A DNA stretch of 64,000 nucleotides from assembly GCA_963709425.1 (NCBI GenBank), contig CAVPWG010000002.1, positions 434,001-498,000 of the forward strand. Direction: 5' to 3'. Shown piece after piece: positions 1-8,884 of this stretch. The notes beneath the pieces were generated by a model. That model searched no databases. It saw only the letters and a list, made by a program, of their open reading frames with translations, and was not told the origin of the DNA. Positions within the stretch are counted from its first letter, which is position 1. Each line of letters opens with the position of its first letter. This DNA comes from JAICJC01 sp963709425. GTDB taxonomy: Bacteria; Actinomycetota; Thermoleophilia; Gaiellales; JAICJC01. Both the position numbers and the translations under genes were made by a program.

Positions 1-89
1 TAGCACCCGACATGGTCGGCCCGGAGAGCGCCGGAGACCCAGACGACCGTGTTCACGGAAGCCTCCCCGTCATGCCGCGGGATTCTCTG

Positions 90-797
90 TCACAGCACGG
101 GCATGTGCAACCCCGTCACCGGAACGATCGTCGACGAGTTGCCTGCCGCGTCGAGCGCCACGAGGACGAGGTCGATCGGGGTGCCGGGCGGGATCTGCGC
201 AACCGGCTTGAAGTGGACGACCCCTGCACGGCCCCGGAACGAGGCCCGCGGGGCGTCACCCCGGCCCGAGTAGTTCGCGATGCGCGCCACCGCCCACACC
301 CGGGCGCGCTCGCTCACCCGGTACCGGACGGGCGTGGCGCCGGCCGGGCTCCGGATGGTGATCACCGGCGGCGTGTCGTCGAGCACCACGGGGTTCGGGA
401 TGGTGATCGAGCGGTCGAGCGATCGCAGGTCGACGCGCAGGTGATAGTCGCCGTCGGGCGCGAGCTGCCCCGAGGCTGTGCGCCCGTCCCACGACGTCCG
501 GATCACGCCCTCGGGGTGGGCGACCGGGCCGCTCAGCCTTCGCACGACGTGGCCGCCGCCGTCGACGATCGCCAGCGCGACCGTGGCCGGGCGGCGGATG
601 GTGAACGAGAGCGCGGCGCGGTGAGACGGGTCGCAGTGACGCGTGCCCGCCAAGCAGGTCGGCGAGAAGAACTTCTGGATCACCGGCTTTGCCACGGGCG
701 ATCGCTCGAGCTTCAGGTGCTCGGCGCGCAGAAACGCCACCGCCGACGCGGCGATGAGGACGGCGACGATGACCGTGGCGGTACGGGCGCTGACCAT
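90..797 (-). CDS. Secreted/anchored protein with FlgD-like Ig fold
   Basis: Protein of 235 residues starting at MVSARTATV. A hydrophobic N-terminal segment (about residues 6-22) looks like a signal anchor, so the rest is probably outside the membrane. Residues about 75-125 match the FlgD Ig-like pattern: a turn WDGRTASGQ followed by APDGDYHLRVD, which in this family forms a beta-sandwich in secreted or cell-wall proteins. A second beta-rich stretch ends in GNSS near the C-terminus. It lies 42 bases downstream of the TauE gene on the same strand, so the two may be co-transcribed. The biological role is unknown; no catalytic motif is visible. Confidence 0.6.
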   Translation of the reverse strand: MVSARTATVIVAVLIAASAVAFLRAEHLKLERSPVAKPVIQKFFSPTCLAGTRHCDPSHRAALSFTIRRPATVALAIVDGGGHVVRRLSGPVAHPEGVIRTSWDGRTASGQLAPDGDYHLRVDLRSLDRSITIPNPVVLDDTPPVITIRSPAGATPVRYRVSERARVWAVARIANYSGRGDAPRASFRGRAGVVHFKPVAQIPPGTPIDLVLVALDAAGNSSTIVPVTGLHMPVL

Positions 798-839
798 GGG
801 CGGCGATTGTAGGTCGCCGCCCACGGAGAGCGTGGTGCT

Positions 840-1619
840 CTAGAAGGCGCCCAGGAGCTTCATGCCGGACAGGGCAAGCACGCCGGCAATGGAGCCGCGC
901 AGCGCCCGCTCGGGCAGGCGGTGCGTGAAGTGCGAGCCGATCAGGATGCCCGGGATCGAGCCGACCAGGATCGTGGCCACGTACGCGTAGTTCGGGACGC
1001 CGAAGAGGATGGTGCCGAGGCCGGCCGACATCGTCACGAGGAATGCGTGGAGCAGGTCTGTGCCGACCACCCGCCTGGCCGAGAGCGGGAAGAGCGTCAC
1101 GAGCGTCATGCCGAAGAAGACGCCCGATCCGACCGAGGTCAGGCCGAGGATGAACCCGAACACCACGCCGATGATCACGGCGTACGTCTTGTGCCGCGTC
1201 GTGAGCAGGCCGTCGGTGGGCAGCTTGGAGGCGTCCCAGAGGCCACGGATCGAGACGAACGTTCGGATCGCAACGGCGATCCCGACGAGCACCAGGGTGA
1301 AGCCGATCACGTCGGGGAGCCACGAATTGACGTTGCCGAAGACGTTGTACAGCATGAACGTTCCGAGAAAGGCGGCGGGCACGGAGCCGGTCGCCATCCA
1401 CAGCGCGAGCTCCCTGTTCACGTTCTTGAGCTGGTGGTGGCGGGCGGCGCCGAACGCCTTGGTGATCGCCGCGTACACGAGGTCCGTTCCGACAGCGGTG
1501 CTGGCGGGAATGCCGAACACCGTGATCAGAATCGGGGTCATGAGCGATCCCGCGCCCATGCCCGTCAGCCCCACGAGGAGGCCCACACCGAGCCCTGCTG
1601 CTACGAGTCCTGGATCCAT
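840..1619 (-). CDS. Sulfite exporter TauE/SafE family permease
   Basis: Integral membrane protein of 259 residues, about eight hydrophobic segments, beginning MDPGLVAAGLGVGLLVGLTG. I chose this ATG because a GGGAGG ribosome-binding site lies just upstream; a longer in-frame extension has no membrane character. It has the two-halved TauE/SafE arrangement with Gly-rich first helices (GLTGMGAG, then FILGLTSVGSG in the second half). Family members export or import sulfite, sulfonates or related anions. Its place downstream of sulfate-activation genes supports a sulfur role, for example release of excess sulfite, but a hairpin separates it from sat and it may have its own promoter. Substrate is inference. 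Confidence 0.8.
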   Translation of the reverse strand: MDPGLVAAGLGVGLLVGLTGMGAGSLMTPILITVFGIPASTAVGTDLVYAAITKAFGAARHHQLKNVNRELALWMATGSVPAAFLGTFMLYNVFGNVNSWLPDVIGFTLVLVGIAVAIRTFVSIRGLWDASKLPTDGLLTTRHKTYAVIIGVVFGFILGLTSVGSGVFFGMTLVTLFPLSARRVVGTDLLHAFLVTMSAGLGTILFGVPNYAYVATILVGSIPGILIGSHFTHRLPERALRGSIAGVLALSGMKLLGAF

Positions 1620-1661
1620 CGTGCCTCCCACTCCCTGCCGGTATGCCCAACTATCTCGACA

Positions 1662-1689
1662 AATATAACTGAAATACTGGACAATACAA
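1662..1689 (-). promoter_or_regulatory. Possible promoter for the TauE gene
   Basis: On the minus strand TTGTAT (1689-1684) and TATATT (1667-1662) are separated by 16 bases, in an unusually AT-rich island of an otherwise GC-rich region. The predicted start would give a 5' leader of about 35 bases before the TauE start codon. Sequence-only prediction. Confidence 0.4.
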
Positions 1690-1827
1690 GTCCCAAACGT
1701 CCAGACGCGCGGATTGGAGATCCGGTTGATGCGGTGCCGGCTCGTCATCTCGCCGTCGGCCGGGAGCGCGATCAGCTCGACGCCCACTGGTTCCCCACCA
1801 GTCTAAGGGAACTAGTGGAGAACACAA

Positions 1828-1854
1828 GTGCCGGCGGAGGCCCTCCGCCGGCAC
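1828..1854 (-). terminator. Hairpin after sat (terminator-like)
   Basis: GTGCCGGCGGAGG and CCTCCGCCGGCAC form a near-perfect 13-base inverted repeat with almost no loop (in practice a 10-base stem with loop AGGCCCT), 8 bases beyond the sat stop codon. There is only a weak T-rich tail on the minus strand. It probably ends or attenuates the comA-cysH-cysC-sat transcript before the TauE gene. Confidence 0.6.
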
Positions 1855-1862
1855 TCGGATCT

Positions 1863-3032
1863 CTACGCTCGGTAGGCCTCGATCAAGACCTGCGCGACCT
1901 CCGGTCGGCTGAACTCGACCGGCGGCACCTCGCCGCGGCCGAGCATCTCGCGCACCTTCGTCCCCGAGAGGTGGACGTGGTCGTCGCCGGGGTGCGGGCA
2001 GGTCTTCGCCGAGCCCATGTTCCCGCACGTCCGGCAGAAGAACGTGTGGTCGAAGAACATCGGCTCGATGTCGAGCTCGTGCGGCTCGAACTCGTCGAAG
2101 ATGAGGTGGGCGTCGTAGGTGCCGTAGTACGAGCCCACGCCCGCGTGGTCGCGACCCACGATGAAGTGCGAGCAGCCGTAGTTCTTGCGGCAGATCGCGT
2201 GCCATACGGCCTCGCGCGGCCCGGCGTAGCGCATCGCGGCCGGGAACGCCGAGAGCATCGTGCGGTCGGCGGGGTAGTAGTTCTCGAGCAGCACCTCGTA
2301 GCAGCGCACGCGCACCTCGGCGGGCACGTCGTCGCCCTTGGTCTTGCCGACGAGCGGGTGCAGCAGCAGGCCGTCGACGGTCTCGAGCGCGCACTTCTGG
2401 ATGTACTCGTGCGCGCGGTGCACCGGGTTTCGCGTCTGGAAGCCCACGACCCGGCTCCATCCCCGCTCGGCGAACGCGGCGCGCGTGTCGGCCGGGTCGA
2501 CGTGCAGCTTGGGGAAGGCCGGCTCCGGCCGCCTGAACACGGTGATCGGCCCGCCGACGAGGGTCGCCCCCTCGGCGTAGATCTGGGCGACGCCGGGATG
2601 GGCCTCCTCGGTGGTGCGAAAGACCTTGGCGGCCTCCCGCTCCCGATCGGCCCGGTACACCTCGGCGACGTCGATCACGGCGAGCAGGTCGCCGTCGTGC
2701 CCCTCGAGGGCGAGCCGGTCGGCCGTCGGGCTCTCCGGCGCCGACAGCGTCACGGGGATCGCCCACGGCAGGCCCGACTCCAGGTGCATCTCGTCGATGA
2801 CCCGGTCGTAGTCGGCCTGGCCCATGAAGCCGGTGAGCGGCGAGAGCGCGCCCGAGGCGATCATGTCGAGGTCGGCGGTCTGCTTCTCGGTCAGCCGGAG
2901 GGCCGGGAGCCCCTTGGCCTCGGACTCGAGCGCAGCGGCCTCGTCGCCCATGACGATGCGGCTCACCAGCTCGCCCCCGTGCGGGGCGATCAGGCCGGTG
3001 TTCTTGCGAAGCGCGGTGGAGGACTCCGTCAC
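1863..3032 (-). CDS. sat: Sulfate adenylyltransferase (ATP sulfurylase)
   Basis: 389-residue homo-oligomeric type ATP sulfurylase: ATP + sulfate to adenosine phosphosulfate (APS) + pyrophosphate, the first step of sulfate assimilation. The PUA-like N-terminal domain contains LSPLTGFMG; the catalytic domain carries QTRNPVHRAHEY (substrate-binding QxRNPxHxxH) near residue 200 and VGRDHAGVGSYYGTYDA. A Cys-rich loop CRTCGNMGSAKTCPH near residue 340 is the metal-binding type found in prokaryotic Sat. The start is GTG, overlapping the cysC stop by four bases (GTGA), so translation of the two is coupled. The pathway order is preserved in the neighbouring cysC and cysH. Confidence 0.96.
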   Translation of the reverse strand: MTESSTALRKNTGLIAPHGGELVSRIVMGDEAAALESEAKGLPALRLTEKQTADLDMIASGALSPLTGFMGQADYDRVIDEMHLESGLPWAIPVTLSAPESPTADRLALEGHDGDLLAVIDVAEVYRADREREAAKVFRTTEEAHPGVAQIYAEGATLVGGPITVFRRPEPAFPKLHVDPADTRAAFAERGWSRVVGFQTRNPVHRAHEYIQKCALETVDGLLLHPLVGKTKGDDVPAEVRVRCYEVLLENYYPADRTMLSAFPAAMRYAGPREAVWHAICRKNYGCSHFIVGRDHAGVGSYYGTYDAHLIFDEFEPHELDIEPMFFDHTFFCRTCGNMGSAKTCPHPGDDHVHLSGTKVREMLGRGEVPPVEFSRPEVAQVLIEAYRA

Positions 3033-3598
3033 GCGACGGCCTCCTCAAGGACCGGGGGGATGATGCCCAGCCTCTCGAGCTCTTCGAGCACGAACTGCGC
3101 CGAGTCCTCCGGCGAGCGGCTCTCGGTCTCGACGACGATCTCTGCGTGGTCGGGCGCCTCGTACGGGTCGCTCACGCCGGTGAACTCCTTGATCTCGCCC
3201 GCGAACGCCTTGGCGTAGAGGCCCTTCACGTCGCGGCGCGCGCACTCCTCGAGGGACGTCGCCACGTAGACCTCGACGAAGCGGCCGACGCTGTCGACCA
3301 TGTCGCGCACGAGCTCGCGCGTCTCCGCATACGGGCTGATCGCCGCGACGATGACGGCCGCGCCGTGCCGGGTGAGGAGCTTCGAGACGAAGCCGATGCG
3401 AAGGATGTTGGCGTCGCGGTCCTCCCGCGAGAAGCCGAGCCCCTTCGACAGGTGGGTACGCACGACATCGCCGTCCAGATGGTCAACGAGGATGCCTCGA
3501 CGCTCGATTTCGGGCCCGATGATCTGGGCGATGGTGCTCTTGCCTGCGCCGGACAGGCCCGTGAACCAGAGGGTAAAGCCGGTGGTGTCGTTCTGCAC
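3029..3598 (-). CDS. cysC: Adenylylsulfate (APS) kinase
   Basis: 189-residue cytoplasmic kinase that phosphorylates APS to PAPS. P-loop GLSGAGKS at residues 14-21, followed by the family motifs DGDVVRTHLSKGLGFSREDR and ISPYAETRE. Length is normal for a stand-alone CysC. It lies 48 bases after cysH and overlaps the sat start. Having both an APS kinase and a reductase of the Fe-S (APS-using) type in one operon means PAPS is either used for sulfation or is an alternative substrate of the reductase. Confidence 0.95.
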   Translation of the reverse strand: MQNDTTGFTLWFTGLSGAGKSTIAQIIGPEIERRGILVDHLDGDVVRTHLSKGLGFSREDRDANILRIGFVSKLLTRHGAAVIVAAISPYAETRELVRDMVDSVGRFVEVYVATSLEECARRDVKGLYAKAFAGEIKEFTGVSDPYEAPDHAEIVVETESRSPEDSAQFVLEELERLGIIPPVLEEAVA

Positions 3599-3646
3599 GC
3601 GGAATCGTTCCTTTCTCAGTTTGTGCCCTGGTGAAGTACTAGCGGC

Positions 3647-4357
3647 CTAGTTGCCGTGGAGGCCGCACTCGACCTTGCCGGTGCCGCGCCATCTACCCGC
3701 ACGCTCGTCGGGAGCGCTGCCGTCGACTGGCGTGGTGCACGGGATGCACCCGATCGACGGGTATCCGTGGTCGTGCAGCAGGTTGTACGGGATGCCGTGC
3801 CTCCAGATGTAGCGCCAAACGTCGCGACTCGTCCAGTCCGCCAACGGCTGGATCTTGACCACGCCGCGGCGTTCGTCCAGCTCGATTTTGCGTGCACTTT
3901 CGCGAGTTGTCGACTGCTCCCGCCGAATTCCCGTGATCCAGGCGTCCGAATCGTCGAGGACGAGCTTGAGCGGCGCCACCTTGCGGATGCCGCAGCATGC
4001 GTCGGGATCGCGCTCCCACAGCCGCTCTCCGTGCTCGGCAGCCTGCTCCTCGAGCGTCAGCTCGGGCAGGATGCGCTCGAACTGGATCGGATAGCGCGCG
4101 ATGAGCTTCTCGCGCGTCTCGTACGTCTCGGGGAAGAGGACGCCCGTGTCGAGCTCGACGACCCGCATGCCGGGCGCGACCTGCGACACCATGTGGACGA
4201 GGACGGAGCTCTGCTTCTGCCACGAGCACGTGAGCACGGCCCGCTCCCCGAAGCGCTCGGCGGCCCATGCGAGCACGTGCTCGGCGGTGCGGCTTTCGAA
4301 GCGATCGGCGAGCCGGTCGGCCTCGGCGGTGGTCAGTGGGGGTGCGGCCGCGCTCAC
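3647..4357 (-). CDS. cysH: Fe-S type (phospho)adenylylsulfate reductase
   Basis: 236-residue reductase producing sulfite and AMP (or PAP) from APS (or PAPS) with thioredoxin. The two Cys pairs that bind a [4Fe-4S] cluster in bacterial APS reductases are present: Cys121-Cys122 in CCGIRKVAPL and Cys204/Cys207 in SIGCIPC. The catalytic C-terminal motif ECGLH has Cys231. These pairs are absent from PAPS-specific enzymes, so APS is the likely substrate by family knowledge. The stop overlaps nothing downstream; the start overlaps the comA stop by four bases, so the reductase is made together with a sulfite-consuming enzyme. Confidence 0.94.
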   Translation of the reverse strand: MSAAAPPLTTAEADRLADRFESRTAEHVLAWAAERFGERAVLTCSWQKQSSVLVHMVSQVAPGMRVVELDTGVLFPETYETREKLIARYPIQFERILPELTLEEQAAEHGERLWERDPDACCGIRKVAPLKLVLDDSDAWITGIRREQSTTRESARKIELDERRGVVKIQPLADWTSRDVWRYIWRHGIPYNLLHDHGYPSIGCIPCTTPVDGSAPDERAGRWRGTGKVECGLHGN

Positions 4358-5148
4358 GTCCGGCTCGCCGCGTCGGTCTTCTCGAGGTCCTTGAGGAGCA
4401 GCTGGGGCATCGTGTGGGAGCGCAGGCCGAGGCGCAGGGTCTCGAGCGGGATCACCTCTTCAGGCGGGATGTTGCCCACGTTCACGTCGGCGCCAAACCG
4501 GGCGATGAACCAGGCCTGCTGCTCGACCTGCGGCGTCTCGAAGATCAGGCGGTCGACGTCGATCTCGTGGGCGATCTCGTCGATGAGGCCGCGCCGCACC
4601 TCGCCGTCGCCGCGGTAGATGCCGGCCGTGCCGGCCTCGCGGCCCTCGCAGATCACCTTGATCGCGCCGGCGGCGAGCTCCTCCTTGATCCACGCGACCC
4701 ACTGATAGGGGGCAAAGACGCACTCGGCGTCCTTCGACCCGACCTCGCTCAGGACGACGAACTCCTCCGAGAGGGCGCCGATCAGCTCGAGCTTCGAGCT
4801 GCGCTCGACCTGGAGCGTGCCGTCGGACACCTCGACGTGGGTGAAGCCGTGGCTCGAGACGAACCGGCGGAACTCCGCGACCCGGCCGCGGGCGATGGCG
4901 GCCTCGAGCAGCGTCCCGCCGCACATCACCGGGATGCCGGCCGACTGGTAGAGGCGCACCTTCTCGCTCAGCGTGCGCGTGATCGTGGCCGTACCCCAGC
5001 CGAGCTTGACGACGTCGACGAAGTCGCCGGCCGTCTCGACCAGGCCCTCCGCATCGGCCAGCGAGAGACCCTTGTCGATCACGTGGGTCCAGCCGCGCTC
5101 CCGCGGCTTGGCCGGCCGCATCGGTAGTCCCAGGAAGTCGTCCGGCAT
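4354..5148 (-). CDS. comA: Phosphosulfolactate synthase family (ComA-like)
   Basis: 264-residue TIM-barrel protein of the phosphosulfolactate synthase family, which adds sulfite to phosphoenolpyruvate to give (R)-phosphosulfolactate. Recognisable stretches are the N-terminal HVIDKGLSL, FVDVVKLGWGTA, PVMCGGTLLE, the HGFTHVEVSDGT block and a C-terminal VNVGNIPPEEVIPLE. In archaea this starts coenzyme M synthesis; in bacteria it makes sulfolactate. It is first in the operon and overlaps cysH by four bases, so it is well placed to use the sulfite made by CysH. No downstream ComB/ComC genes are in the window, so the end product is unknown. Confidence 0.88.
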   Translation of the reverse strand: MPDDFLGLPMRPAKPRERGWTHVIDKGLSLADAEGLVETAGDFVDVVKLGWGTATITRTLSEKVRLYQSAGIPVMCGGTLLEAAIARGRVAEFRRFVSSHGFTHVEVSDGTLQVERSSKLELIGALSEEFVVLSEVGSKDAECVFAPYQWVAWIKEELAAGAIKVICEGREAGTAGIYRGDGEVRRGLIDEIAHEIDVDRLIFETPQVEQQAWFIARFGADVNVGNIPPEEVIPLETLRLGLRSHTMPQLLLKDLEKTDAASRT

Positions 5149-5263
5149 CGTCGTGTCCTCGCGAGGGTGATCGTTGGAAACGGACTTCGGACTCTACCGC
5201 CGCCTCCCTTCCGCCCCGCAGGCTAGCCGATCTTCGGATCCGCTCCGCAGATTCTTGGATCCA

Positions 5264-5671
5264 TTAGCGATACGCCGCTGCGACCCCTTCCAGAACGTCG
5301 CTCGAAGCGGGCTCGCCGCCCGGGGTCCACGGGAGCACGAGCGGGTCGCCCTCGTACCGCGGGATCACATGCACGTGGTAGTGAAAGACGGTCTGCCAGG
5401 CCGCGGCGCCGTTGGACTGCATGACGGTGACGCCGTCGGCTCCCAGGCGCTCGTAGGCCAGGCCGGCCAGGCGCTGGGCGGCCCGCGCTGCGGCCGCCAG
5501 GTCGTCGGCCTCGACGTCGCGGATGTCGGCCGCATGGGCCCGCGGGATCACGAGCGCGTGCCCGCGCGTGGCCGGGAAGATGTCCATGATCGCGACCACC
5601 CGTTCGTCCTCGTGGATCCGGGTCGACGGCAGCTCGCCCGCGACGATGCGGCAGAACAGGCAGTCGGCCAT
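5264..5671 (-). CDS. HIT-family nucleotide hydrolase/transferase
   Basis: 135-residue histidine-triad protein starting MADCLFCRIVAGELP. The CxxC of the N-terminus and the HYHVHVIPR triad near residues 102-110 (HxHxH) are diagnostic of the HIT superfamily (HinT/Fhit branch), enzymes that hydrolyse adenosine phosphoramidates, AMP-lysine or dinucleoside polyphosphates. It diverges from the glycosyltransferase gene, with 37 bases between the two start codons, so the promoters overlap. Exact substrate cannot be read from sequence. Confidence 0.9.
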   Translation of the reverse strand: MADCLFCRIVAGELPSTRIHEDERVVAIMDIFPATRGHALVIPRAHAADIRDVEADDLAAAARAAQRLAGLAYERLGADGVTVMQSNGAAAWQTVFHYHVHVIPRYEGDPLVLPWTPGGEPASSDVLEGVAAAYR

Positions 5672-5708
5672 GTGGCCAGTGTCGCACACGCGCCGATATC
5701 CTCCCGCC

Positions 5709-6600
5709 GTGCCCGACGTCACCGTCTCGATCGTCGCCGGCGGCGACGGCCGTCTCCTGGACGCGTGCCTCGCGTCGCTCCCGGCGGCCGCGCGCACCAC
5801 GACCCTCCAGACGATCGTGGTCGACAACGCCGCGCCGGAGCCGCTCGCGGTGCCTGACGGCGTCGAGCTCATCCGGAATGACGCCCGGCGCGGGTTCGGC
5901 GCCAACCACAATGCCGTGCTGGCGCGGGCCGACGGCCGCTACGCCCTCATCCTGAACGACGACACGGTGCTCGACCCGGAGGCGATCGACCGCCTGAAGT
6001 GGTTCCTCGACCAGAACCCGGCGCTCGGTGCAGCCGGGCCTCGCCTGCGATATCCCGACGGCCGCGTACAGCCCTCGGCGTTTCGGTTCCCGACGCCGGC
6101 CCGCGTGGCCCTGACGGTGCTCACGCTCCAGCGGGCGGCCTGGGACATGTCCCGCGGCGAGCGCATCCGGCGCGTCGACTGGATCCACGGGGCGGCGATG
6201 ATGGTCCGGACGGCGGCGTTCCGCGACGCGGGCGGGCTCGACGAGCGGTTCTACATGTACCTCGAGGACGTCGACCTGTGCCGCGGGATGCGCGACGCGG
6301 GCTGGGAGATCGCGTTCTTCCCGTACGCCGGGCTCGTCCACCACGAGAGCTCCTCGACGGCGACCGTGCCCGAGCGGCGGATCGTGCAGCACGCGCGCAG
6401 CCGCGGCCTCTACGCCCGAAAGCACCACGGCGCCGACGGCCGAGCGGTTCGTGCAGGGCCTCACCGCGGCCATGTTCGCCGCCCGGGCCGGCCTCGCCGT
6501 CGTGCTGCCCGGATACGACGCCGACGACGTGCGCCGCTTCCGGGCCCACGCGCGGGCGTCGATCGATCCCGAGGCCGGCGCCGGGATCGAGGAGCCGTGA
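5709..6600 (+). CDS. Family 2 glycosyltransferase (one +1 frame disruption)
   Basis: GT-A fold glycosyltransferase related to rhamnosyltransferases. GTG start at 5709 (VPDVTVSIVAGGDG). The nucleotide-sugar and metal site is visible: TIVVDNAA, NDARRGFGANHN and the DxD-like NDDTVL; the acceptor half has DWIHGAAMMVR and the ED(V)D motif LEDVDLCRGMRDAGWE. The reading frame changes by +1 at about 6439-6440 (GACGGCCGAG); removing one base joins it to ERFVQGLTAAMF and a natural stop, giving 296 residues. The stop overlaps the rmlB start (GTGA). Likely transfers a sugar, perhaps rhamnose made by the next four genes, onto a lipid or polysaccharide. Confidence 0.85.
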
Positions 6601-7592
6601 GCGGGCGGGTGCTCGTCACGGGCGGGCTCGGCTTCATCGGCTCGGCGTTCGTGCGCGCCCTGGCGGCGGCCGGCGAGCCGGTGCTCAACGCCGATCTCGA
6701 CACCTATGCCGGCGACGAGCGCCGCATCGACGGCGTGCCGGCGGCGCTCGTCGAGACCGTGCGGCTGGACGTGGCGTCGCCCGAGCTGGCGGAGCTCGTG
6801 CGCGGCCGAGCGGCCGTCGCTCGTCGTCCACTTCGCGGCCGAGTCGCACGTCACTCGGAGCGAGGATGCCCCGGAGGTCTTCTTCCACGCCAACGTCGCC
6901 GGCACCAGGGCCGTGCTCGACGCCGCTGCGACCGTCGGCGCTTGCCGGGTCGTGCACATGTCCACCGACGAGGTGTACGGCCCCTGTCCCGCCGATCCGT
7001 TCCGCGAGGACGAGAAGCTCCCCGGCGAGGGGCTCGCCACCAGCGCCTACGCCCGCTCGAAGGCGCTCGCCGACGACCTCGCGCTGTCCTACGCCGACCG
7101 GGTCGACGTCGTCGTGGCCCGCCCGACGAACTGCATCGGGCCGTGGCAGCACCCCGAGAAGGCCGTGCCGCGGTGGGCGACCCGGGCCCTGCGCGGCGAG
7201 CGCCTGCCGGTGTGGGGCGACGGCGGCCAGGTGCGCGACTGGATGTTCGTCGACGACGCCGTCTCGGCGCTTCGCGTTCTGGCCGAGCGGGGCGAGCGGG
7301 GCCAGGTCTACAACGTCGGGCCCCAGGCCGAGGGCGTGCCCAACGTCGAGATCGCCCGGGCCGTTGCGCGCGCCGCGGGGCGGGACGACGAGCTGCGTCT
7401 ACCTGAGCCACTACGACCGGCCCCAGCACGACCGCCGCTACGCCGTCGCGACCGACCGGGTCGCGCGCGCTCGGCTGGCGGGCGTCGCGGTCGCTCGAGG
7501 CGGCCATCGCCGAGACGGTGGAGTGGTACCGCCAGAACGAGGCGTGGTGGTCGACGCTCGTCCCCGACGCCGAGAGGCTCTATGCCGACTGA
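6597..7592 (+). CDS. rmlB: dTDP-glucose 4,6-dehydratase (three +1 disruptions)
   Basis: Extended short-chain dehydrogenase converting dTDP-glucose to dTDP-4-keto-6-deoxyglucose. GTG start; Rossmann motif TGGLGFIGS, the catalytic THR/ASP-GLU equivalent MSTDEVYGP, YxxxK as YARSK, and the family motifs RPTNCIGPWQHPEK and RDWMFVDDAV. The frame breaks by +1 at about 6805, 7395 and 7463-7470; after removing one base at each the product is exactly 330 residues, the usual length, and ends in VEWYRQNEAWWSTL. The intact reading on both sides of each break argues for sequence error or recoding, not decay. Start overlaps the GT2 stop; its stop overlaps rmlC by 11 bases. Confidence 0.9.
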
Positions 7593-8107
7593 GACGCCGA
7601 GCGCGATCGAGGGCGTCCGCATCGTCGCGCTGGACGTGTACGGCGACCTGCGCGGCCGCTTCTCGGAGATCTTCCGCATCGCCTCGATGCCGGAGACGTT
7701 CGTGCAGTGCAACCACTCGCACTCGGCGCGCGGGCGTGCTTCGCGGCCTGCACTACCACCAGCACCAGGCCGACCTGTGGTACGTGCCCGCGGGGCGGGC
7801 CCAGGTGGGGCTGGTCGACCTCCGTCGCCGGGGCGGAACGCCGCCCACCGAGTCGCTCGTCCTCGACGCGGCCGAGCCGACCACCGTGTTCATCCCGCCG
7901 GGCGTGGCGCACGGCTATCTCGCCCTCACCGACCTCGACGTCATCTACTGGGTCACGGGCGAGTACGACCCGAGCGACGAGCACGGCGTCGCCTGGAACG
8001 ATCCGACGCTCGCGATCCCGTGGCAGCTCGACGCCGAGCCGGTCGTCAGCGAGCGCGACGCTCAGAACCCCGGGCTGGATTGGGAGCTCGTCCCCACGTT
8101 CTCGTAA
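7582..8107 (+). CDS. rmlC: dTDP-4-keto-6-deoxyhexose 3,5-epimerase (one +1 disruption)
   Basis: Cupin-fold epimerase of the dTDP-L-rhamnose pathway. ATG at 7582 within the last codons of rmlB. The RmlC signature LRGLHYHQHQADLWYV (RGLHxQ with the catalytic His) and the later FIPPGVAHGY are clear. The first about 50 residues are in one frame and the rest in the +1 frame; the break is at about 7734-7735 (GCGGGCGTG), and removing one base gives 174 residues with SARGVLRGLHY restored. Normal family length is about 180. Confidence 0.88.
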
Positions 8108-8884
8108 CGGGCGCGGGCGGCCAGGTCGGCCTGGCCCTGCGCGCCCACCTGCCCGAGGCGACGTTTCTCGCGCGGGCCGACCTCGACGTGACCGACCGGG
8201 CCGCGGTCGCCGAGGCGGTGCGAGGCGCCGACCTCGTCGTCCACACCGCGGCGATGACCGACGTCGACGGGTGCGAGCGCGAGCCGGAGCGGGCGGAGGC
8301 GGTGAATGCGGGCGGCGCCGAGAACGTTGCGGCGGCCGGCGGGCGCGTCATCCATCTCTCGACCGACTACGTGTTCTCGGGCGCTCGGGCCGGGGAGTAC
8401 GCCGAGGACGACCCGACCGGGCCGCTCGGCGTCTACGGGCGCTCCAAGCTGGCCGGCGAGCGGGCCGTCCTGGCGCGGCCCGGGAACCTGGTGGTGCGCA
8501 CGTCGTGGGTGTACGGCGAGGGCAGGAACTTCATCCGGTCGATCCTCGCCGCCGAGCGCGGCCGGGAGGGCGCTTCGGGTCGTGGACGACCAGCGCGGGC
8601 GGCCGACCTGGGCCGGCGACCTGGCCCGGGCGATCGCGTTCCTCGCCGGCCGCGACGACACCGGGATCGTGCACGTGACCGGCGCCGGCGAGCCGTGCAC
8701 CTGGGCCGATCTCGCCGAGGTCGTGGTCGGCCATCCGGTCGAGCGGATCACGACCGAGGAGTTCGGGGCGCCGGCGCCGCGGCCGCGAAACAGCGTGCTC
8801 TCCCTCGAGCGGGCGCGCAGCCTGGGCGTCCCTCTGGCAGACTGGCGCGACTCCGTGATGCGATTCCTGGACGGTGAGCGATGA
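8080..8884 (+). CDS. rmlD: dTDP-4-dehydrorhamnose reductase (one +1 disruption)
   Basis: NADPH-dependent reductase that finishes dTDP-L-rhamnose. The N-terminus HVLVTGAGGQVGLALR is the dinucleotide-binding fold; STDYVFSG, YGRSKLAGE (YxxxK) and VVRTSWVYGEG are family motifs. No ATG is near; a TTG at 8080, overlapping the rmlC end by 28 bases, is the best start candidate but is uncertain. The frame shifts +1 at about 8570-8571 (GAGGGCGCTT); repaired length is 267 residues. The stop overlaps the rmlA ATG (ATGA), showing tight operon coupling. Confidence 0.87.

Noticed and set aside
1620..1862. A SAM or other sulfur riboswitch upstream of the TauE gene
   Set aside because: No S-box core consensus; only a promoter-like island and the sat terminator hairpin are supported.
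921..3218. A long open frame of about 765 codons on the plus strand across the TauE and sat genes
   Set aside because: It is antisense to conserved sat and TauE genes and has the low-complexity Arg/Glu/His-rich composition of GC-rich shadow frames.
5523..7406. A single 627-residue protein joining glycosyltransferase and epimerase
   Set aside because: It is created by +1 frame breaks; homology shows separate GT2 and RmlB proteins with a GTGA overlap at 6597.
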